From Lysobacterales bacterium (GTDB lineage Bacteria; Pseudomonadota; Gammaproteobacteria; Xanthomonadales; SZUA-5), in assembly GCA_022841325.1 (NCBI GenBank), contig JALHRS010000011.1, positions 44,791 to 108,790 of the forward strand: DNA of 64,000 bases, written 5' to 3'. A program made the translations under genes and the position numbers. Position 1 is the first letter of the stretch; each line of letters begins with the position of its first letter. Below are positions 59,178 through 64,000 of the stretch, in pieces. A model generated the notes under the pieces. The model had not been told where the DNA came from and ran no database searches. It saw only the letters and a program-made list of their open reading frames with translations.

Positions 59178-60386
59178 ATGGAAACACACTCGGACATCAC
59201 CTTCTTCGCCACGACTAACGCGCGGTTGCCGCATCGGCGATTTGGCGTTAGGCAGTCGGATCGCTTCTCGCACCTATACATCATCGGCAAGACGGGCACT
59301 GGCAAGACCACGCTCATCGAGACACTGGCGTTGCATGACATCTATCGCGGGCACGGTGTCTGCGTGATCGATCCTCATGGCGACTTAGCTGAGCGTGTCG
59401 TCGCGAGCGTGCCGGAATCCCGTGCTGCCGACTTGCACTACTTCAATGTCCCGGATCGTCTGCAACCTTTCGGATACAACCCCGTGCGCAAGGTGCATCC
59501 GCGACACGTCCCCCTGGCGGCTTCCGGTCTCATGGAAGCGATGAAAAAACACTGGGACGACGCCTGGGGTGTTCGGATGGAACATGTGTTGCGCAATGCC
59601 CTCTATGCGCTGATCGAAGCCGGCGACGCCACCTTTCCGGACGTCTTGCGGATGCTGATCGACAAGGACTTTCGGAAGTCCGTCGCGAGTCAGATTTGCA
59701 ATGAGCAGGTAAGGGCGTTCTGGACTCAAGAGTTCAAGGCATACAACCCGCGCTACCGTCAGGAGATGATTGCTCCGATCCAGAACAAGATCGGCGCACT
59801 GCTCGCGGATCCCATCTTGAGACGCATCTTCACGGCCGCGCCCACCGAACTACACTTTCGCCATCTCATGGACGACGGCAAGATTCTGATAGTCAATCTG
59901 GCGAAAGGGCGACTCGGCGAAGACAGCGCCAATATGCTTGGCGCCCTGCTGGTCACCACGCTCGGCCTCGCTGCGCTCAGCCGCTCAGACACTACGGCGG
60001 ACAGACGCCGACCGTTCTTCGTGTACATCGATGAGTTTCAAAGCTACACGACGCTCTCTGTCGCCAACATGATCTCCGAGCTGCGTAAGTACGGCATCGC
60101 TTTGACCTTCGCTCACCAGCACCTCTATCAGTTGGAACCGGAGGTTCGTCACGCCGTCCTCGGTAACGCCGGAACCTTGGTGACCTTCCGGGTCGGTCCG
60201 GAAGATGCGCGGGTCATCAGTCGTGAACTTGAACCGGTTTGCCAACCCGTGGAGTTGATGAATTTGGCGAATCGCGACATCTACCTCAAACTGATGATTG
60301 ACGGCGCCCCCAGCCGGCCCTTTAGCGCCACCACATTGCATCCGGACGAGTTGGGCCTTGTCCGCAACTTTACCTATCCCAGCTAG
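59178..60386 (+). CDS. VirD4/HerA-type ATPase, first copy
   Basis: A 402-residue protein. Walker A GKTGTGKTTLIETL (37-50), the IDPHGDLAERVV segment typical of the TraD/VirD4 group, Walker B FFVYIDEFQSYTT (about 280) and LTFAHQHLYQLEPEVRHAVL with the glutamine-rich sensor motif. No N-terminal transmembrane helices, unlike classical VirD4. Such proteins are called type IV secretion-like DNA-binding ATPases and are frequent on integrative elements. May pump DNA in conjugation or act in restriction-like systems. First of three genes in a row (402, 126 and 908 residues). Confidence 0.85.
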   Translation: METHSDITFFATTNARLPHRRFGVRQSDRFSHLYIIGKTGTGKTTLIETLALHDIYRGHGVCVIDPHGDLAERVVASVPESRAADLHYFNVPDRLQPFGYNPVRKVHPRHVPLAASGLMEAMKKHWDDAWGVRMEHVLRNALYALIEAGDATFPDVLRMLIDKDFRKSVASQICNEQVRAFWTQEFKAYNPRYRQEMIAPIQNKIGALLADPILRRIFTAAPTELHFRHLMDDGKILIVNLAKGRLGEDSANMLGALLVTTLGLAALSRSDTTADRRRPFFVYIDEFQSYTTLSVANMISELRKYGIALTFAHQHLYQLEPEVRHAVLGNAGTLVTFRVGPEDARVISRELEPVCQPVELMNLANRDIYLKLMIDGAPSRPFSATTLHPDELGLVRNFTYPS

Positions 60387-60440
60387 ACAGCAACCGACAT
60401 ATACTTTGTTCCAGTCTTGGGGGTAGGGGACAGACGCGCT

Positions 60441-60821
60441 ATGAAACTGCTTCTGCGCCGTGACCAAAAGTCCGGCCTGTTCGGCAAAGTCAATTTCACA
60501 CTCGCTATCCGGGCCGAACTGACGCCCGAGGAAAAAGCGCACGTCAAGAAGTACAAACTTGGCGACACGATGCTCTATGAGCGCATGCAGTTGGTTGATC
60601 CCGGAAGTGGTTTGCTTGGGCTAGCGTCACGGCTGGCGCACAAAGCCTCGAACCTCACGATCTCAGTGAATGATCTTGAAAACGGCAAAACCATCGATTG
60701 CAAAGACATCATCGAGATGCTGGCGGCCGAGGAGCAGATCAAGGAAGCAGCTCAGACCTTCCGGGCTGTGCTCGGCGCGGCGGCAAGTTTTGGCGGCGAG
60801 GAGGTTGTCGAGTTCAACTAG
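60441..60821 (+). CDS. 126-residue protein between the two ATPases
   Basis: ATG 60441; MKLLLRRDQKSGLFGKVNFT is followed by AIRAELTPEEKAHVKKYKLG and a helical C-terminus (CKDIIEMLAAEEQIKEAAQT). Soluble. The stop abuts the GTG start of the next gene (TAGGTG), so it is coupled. I recognise no family by name. By position it is a partner of the ATPases. Confidence 0.65.
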   Translation: MKLLLRRDQKSGLFGKVNFTLAIRAELTPEEKAHVKKYKLGDTMLYERMQLVDPGSGLLGLASRLAHKASNLTISVNDLENGKTIDCKDIIEMLAAEEQIKEAAQTFRAVLGAAASFGGEEVVEFN

Positions 60822-63548
60822 GTGACCTGGAACTGGCTCGAATGGCTAAAGCGCTCTCCGAAAAACACTGAGCGTGAGGAAACGCTGACCCTGCTTCGCC
60901 GGTTAAAGCGGGGTACAAAGCATTCGCCGCTGGCAACCGAAGCTGCGGTCACCCGTTTTATCGTTGATATTGTCTTTGAAGCCTGTGAGCGTCGCGGCGT
61001 CACGCCAGCGGCTCCGCTGGGACAGGCGCTTGGCAGAGTGGTTCATGCACTGCTGCATGAAGACGCCATCATTGGACAGCTCCCTGATGACTCCGACCTT
61101 GAGGAACTTTCGGTCGAAGAGGGGGTGCGTCTGCGCGCCGCCTTTCGTCGGCACGAACGATTTCTCCAGGCCCCGACCCGCCTACTACCGATATGGCGCG
61201 ACAAGCTGGTCTGGCTATTCGCCGGTATGTTGGAGTACTTCCCGGACTCGGCGTTTGTCGATCTGAACGAGGATGGTAGTGCTGACGATGATTCCATCGT
61301 CCTGCCAAACGCTCCGGCCTTTTCGCTGTGCGAAAAATTGCCCGAGATCATTGAGCGCTTGATGCGCACGATGTTCGATACCGACGTGTCGGAGGCCGGG
61401 CTCTTTGAGACGGTGCGCGAGCGCTTTGACCGGAATGTTCTGCGAGCATCCGGTCACGATCCGGACGAGCATTTCAGCAAAGCACCAAAGCTTGTACTAC
61501 CTACCCAAAGCCGTGTGACTGAGCCGGCAGCGCTGGTCGATACGTACCTGGAAGGGACGCCGTTTGCTGACTTCTTCTACCGACCGTTGCCGTTTGCTAT
61601 TCCGTTTCCGGCGCGCTTTGAGCACACCCATATCGTCGGTGGTTCCGGTCATGGAAAGACGCAGTTGATGCAGTTCCTGATTCACCATGATCTGGTTCGA
61701 TCGCAAAGTGACGGACGCTCAGTAGTCGTCATCGACAGCCAGGGGGACTTGATCCGAACCATCTCGCAGCTCGGCTACTTCAGCCCCAGTCAGCACCCGG
61801 AGTTTGCCAATCGCTTCGTGCTAGTCGATCCGAATGACATCGAAAATCCGCCCTGTCTGAACATGTTCGACTTCAATCGGGATCGCTTGAGTGGCTACGC
61901 GCCGCTCGATCGAGAAAAGATTCTCAACGCTACGATTGAACTCTACGAGTATTTCTTTGGCGCGCTCCTCGGGGCGGAACTGACGCAGCGGCAAGGCCTG
62001 ATCTTTCGGTATCTAGCGCGCCTTCTGATCGAGATTCCAGACGCCACGATCCACACCCTGCGCGAGTTGATGGAGGATGGAGACCGCTTCAGGCCGCACA
62101 TGGAGCGGCTCACCGGAACGGCTCGCAGCTTCTTCGCTACGCAGTTCTTCGATCGAAAATTTGGTGAGACCAAGAAGCAAATTTTGACGCGGCTCTGGGG
62201 CGTGCTCTCGAACACCTCGCTGGAACGAATGTTTTCGCATACCCGGAACCGGATCGATCTCTTCTCGCTTCTCAATGAGGGCAAGATCATTCTGATCAAC
62301 ACGGCCAAGGACTTACTTGGGCAGGAGGGCGCGGCCATCTTTGGACGCTTTTTCATCGCCCTGATTTCGCAAGCGGCGGTGCAACGCGCCGCCTTGCCAC
62401 CACATGCTCGTCGTCCGGCCTTTGTCTATGTCGATGAGGCACAGGACTACTTCGACGACAATGTCGCGCCCATCCTCAATCAAGCCCGCAAGTACCGGGT
62501 CGGCCTCGTCTTCGCGCATCAGAACCTAGATCAGCTTGGTGCCGGGCTCCGGGCCAGTGTGCTCGCTTCCACCACCATCAAGTTTGCCGGTGGCGTCAGC
62601 GCCAAAGATGCCGCCACGTTGGACTCAGAATTTCGCTGCCGGGCCGAATTCCTTATGGAGCAGCGTAAGGGACGTGAGAACACTGAGTTCGCCTGCTACG
62701 TCAAGAACTACACGACCAAAGCACTCTCGATATCGATTCCGCTTGGATTCGTCGAGCGCCAGCCGAAGCTACAAGCCGATGAGTACGACGAACTCATCGC
62801 CGAGAACCGGCGGCTATACAGTGAGCCGCCGATGGTCCAAGCAGAACTGCCAATCGGTCCGTGCGCAAAGCAGACCACGAACACCTCCCGGCATGAAGCT
62901 GCCGGTCGAGTGCCAGTGCAACCGCCAACAAGGGGAGTGGTTGCTGCAATAGAAAATCCAACCGCCAAGCCCGTTGCGATTCGGCCAGAAGCGCTGGTCA
63001 AGGCAACGAAACCAGCGCGGACCAGTACGGTCGAGCCAGGTGGCGGCGGGCGACAACACAAGTACTTGCAGCACCTTGTCAAAGAGCTGGCAGAAGAGAG
63101 AGGCTTCCGTGCCAGCCTCGAAGAAGCGATCTTGGATGGTGCCGGCCGAGTTGATGTTTCGCTATCACGTGGACGGGCACGAATTGCGTGTCAGATCTCC
63201 GTCACCACCACCAAAGACTGGGAACTCGGTGGCGTCGAGAAGTGTTTAGCGGCCGGATATGACCAGGTCTGCCTCATCGGCCGGACCGAGCGGCACGTGA
63301 AAGCATTGGCCAAGTTCGTCGGCGAAAATGTTCCAGAGGACAGTCGCCCCAAGGTGCGCTATCTGACGCCAGACATGGTGGTGCAGTTTCTTGATGAACA
63401 AGGACCGCCAGCACCGACTGAAGGCGTGGTTCGCGGATACAAGGTCCGGACGGTTCGACAGCATGTCGATCCCGAGGACGCCAAGAACCGACGCTCAGCG
63501 ATTACCGAGGTGATCGCCCGCTCAATGCAAAGGATGGATTCAGATTAA
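60822..63548 (+). CDS. VirD4/HerA-type ATPase with a restriction-endonuclease-like C-terminal domain
   Basis: A 908-residue protein starting at GTG 60822. An N-terminal domain of about 240 residues of unknown fold precedes Walker A HIVGGSGHGKTQLMQFL (about 269-285), IDSQGDLIRTIS, Walker B FVYVDEAQDYFDD (about 534) and VFAHQNLDQLGAGLRASVL. After a Pro/Thr-rich linker the last ~120 residues (about 745-866) look like a PD-(D/E)xK domain: GFRASLEEAILDGAGRVDVS and ARIACQISVTTTKDWELGG, where the usual Glu/Asp before x-K/S is Gln. The pairing of a VirD4-like pump with such a nuclease-like tail is seen on integrative elements. Conjugation or DNA-restriction roles are both possible. Confidence 0.8.
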   Translation: MTWNWLEWLKRSPKNTEREETLTLLRRLKRGTKHSPLATEAAVTRFIVDIVFEACERRGVTPAAPLGQALGRVVHALLHEDAIIGQLPDDSDLEELSVEEGVRLRAAFRRHERFLQAPTRLLPIWRDKLVWLFAGMLEYFPDSAFVDLNEDGSADDDSIVLPNAPAFSLCEKLPEIIERLMRTMFDTDVSEAGLFETVRERFDRNVLRASGHDPDEHFSKAPKLVLPTQSRVTEPAALVDTYLEGTPFADFFYRPLPFAIPFPARFEHTHIVGGSGHGKTQLMQFLIHHDLVRSQSDGRSVVVIDSQGDLIRTISQLGYFSPSQHPEFANRFVLVDPNDIENPPCLNMFDFNRDRLSGYAPLDREKILNATIELYEYFFGALLGAELTQRQGLIFRYLARLLIEIPDATIHTLRELMEDGDRFRPHMERLTGTARSFFATQFFDRKFGETKKQILTRLWGVLSNTSLERMFSHTRNRIDLFSLLNEGKIILINTAKDLLGQEGAAIFGRFFIALISQAAVQRAALPPHARRPAFVYVDEAQDYFDDNVAPILNQARKYRVGLVFAHQNLDQLGAGLRASVLASTTIKFAGGVSAKDAATLDSEFRCRAEFLMEQRKGRENTEFACYVKNYTTKALSISIPLGFVERQPKLQADEYDELIAENRRLYSEPPMVQAELPIGPCAKQTTNTSRHEAAGRVPVQPPTRGVVAAIENPTAKPVAIRPEALVKATKPARTSTVEPGGGGRQHKYLQHLVKELAEERGFRASLEEAILDGAGRVDVSLSRGRARIACQISVTTTKDWELGGVEKCLAAGYDQVCLIGRTERHVKALAKFVGENVPEDSRPKVRYLTPDMVVQFLDEQGPPAPTEGVVRGYKVRTVRQHVDPEDAKNRRSAITEVIARSMQRMDSD

Positions 63549-63681
63549 ATGGGGAACGTGCATACACCTATATTTGAAGGATCCAACGATGTCAAAGATT
63601 CTGCAGGCATTCCGACTTGGGACTTTGAAATGACTGGCTGTATTTTGCATTGCATACGAGTGATTCTAGGGTTCCTTAGTA

Positions 63682-63999
63682 TCATTTATTCACCAGATCC
63701 AATGGAAATGATCGCAACGTCCCCAAGCATGATCCCCTGGGACCACAGACAGAGACACCGATAGACTCACAGGTTCCACCCACCGAGCCGGAGAGCTTAG
63801 AGACCGCCTCTTCCAAACTTGACTTCGGATTTCGACAATAGGCAATCGTAATATGCGGAGGCTCCTCCACAACATTCCAATCCATTGGAATAATATTATC
63901 TACAAGTACAACATCAAGCTGACGTTTGAGTTCTATAACCTCGCCGCACTCTACAAGGTCAATAAAAAGGTAGTTCTTTTTCGGCAGTTTTAAATAAGG
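63682..63999 (-). CDS. Partial protein, possible 2H phosphoesterase-like
   Basis: Open to the right window edge, leftward, ending at TAA 63682. About 105 residues are visible: PYLKLPKKNYLFIDLVECGE, then MDWNVVEEPPHITIAYCRNP and a Gly/Cys-rich end. The HIT triad (HxT) in a LigT-like setting suggests the first half of a 2H RNA ligase/phosphodiesterase fold, but the second HxT is not seen in the visible part. The start is outside the window. Confidence 0.35.
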   Translation of the reverse strand, partial: PYLKLPKKNYLFIDLVECGEVIELKRQLDVVLVDNIIPMDWNVVEEPPHITIAYCRNPKSSLEEAVSKLSGSVGGTCESIGVSVCGPRGSCLGTLRSFPLDLVNK

Positions 64000-64000
64000 C

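Noticed and set aside
63549..63764. 71-residue ORF after the second VirD4-like gene
   Set aside because: Composition is unlike its neighbours and it overlaps the better-supported leftward partial gene.
29051..64000. Complete conjugative element
   Set aside because: Only VirD4-like ATPases are seen; no relaxase, no type IV secretion genes and no right end in view.

Overview
This 64 kb window joins two very different kinds of DNA. Positions 1 to about 29,050 look like ordinary chromosome of a high-GC gammaproteobacterium, most likely in the Xanthomonadales/Lysobacterales. The evidence is an rpmH-rnpA-yidC-mnmE block, a ubiK-comM pair, a large TonB-dependent receptor, a protein with an IPTL-CTERM-like tail, and very many intergenic repeats (REP-like, ~100 bp inverted-repeat elements, 7-bp tandem repeats). 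The genus cannot be fixed from the sequence alone.

Chromosomal part: a small exported protein, a secreted PD40/HzsA-like protein with one CxxCH haem site, a TonB-dependent receptor, a sortable surface protein, and several small soluble proteins (PIN-like, GFA-like, GNAT, cupin, NTF2-like) cover 0.3-12 kb. A TetR-controlled tripartite RND efflux operon (outer membrane channel, adaptor, pump) fills 12.3-19.2 kb, with matching palindromes in front of both tetR and the efflux operon. FAH hydrolase, a ClsC-type cardiolipin synthase and a PEBP protein follow. The block rpmH-rnpA-yidC-mnmE (23.3-27.3 kb) is typical of the replication-origin neighbourhood. mnmE carries an in-frame insert made of 7-bp tandem repeats inside its G domain.

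At about 29,050 the comM (yifB) gene is cut in the middle of its conserved AAMNPCPCG segment, and a lower-GC island begins. It runs to the right edge; the other half of comM is not seen, so the island exceeds 35 kb. It opens with a large serine recombinase whose last ~50 codons are read from the antisense of the host gene it entered. The island lacks the intergenic repeat families of the chromosome.

Island cargo, left to right: recombinase with a 52-residue coiled-coil protein, an XRE regulator coupled to a RuvC-like protein, DUF2958 and small proteins, decayed ORFs, a C39-like peptidase overlapping a VanX/PLP-enzyme fusion, a divergent GNAT-XRE fusion regulator with a queuosine-precursor-type transporter and a structured leader/short RNA, a P-loop ATPase, a second large serine recombinase, and a 711-residue C39-like protein with a small partner. 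Then comes the most striking locus (45.1-51.6 kb): four overlapping genes in which a UPF1-like helicase carries the TOPRIM half of a type IA topoisomerase, the active-site tyrosine segment starts an HNH nuclease gene, a SMI1/KNR4 protein follows, and the rest of the topoisomerase is the fourth gene. After this come a secreted phospholipase C-like operon, a frameshifted B12-binding radical SAM gene with a UDG-like partner, RadC, and two VirD4/HerA-type ATPases, the second ending in a restriction-endonuclease-like domain.

The island looks like an integrative element carrying DNA-processing and probably defence or conflict genes. That role is inferred from gene families and context; no defence activity can be read from sequence alone.
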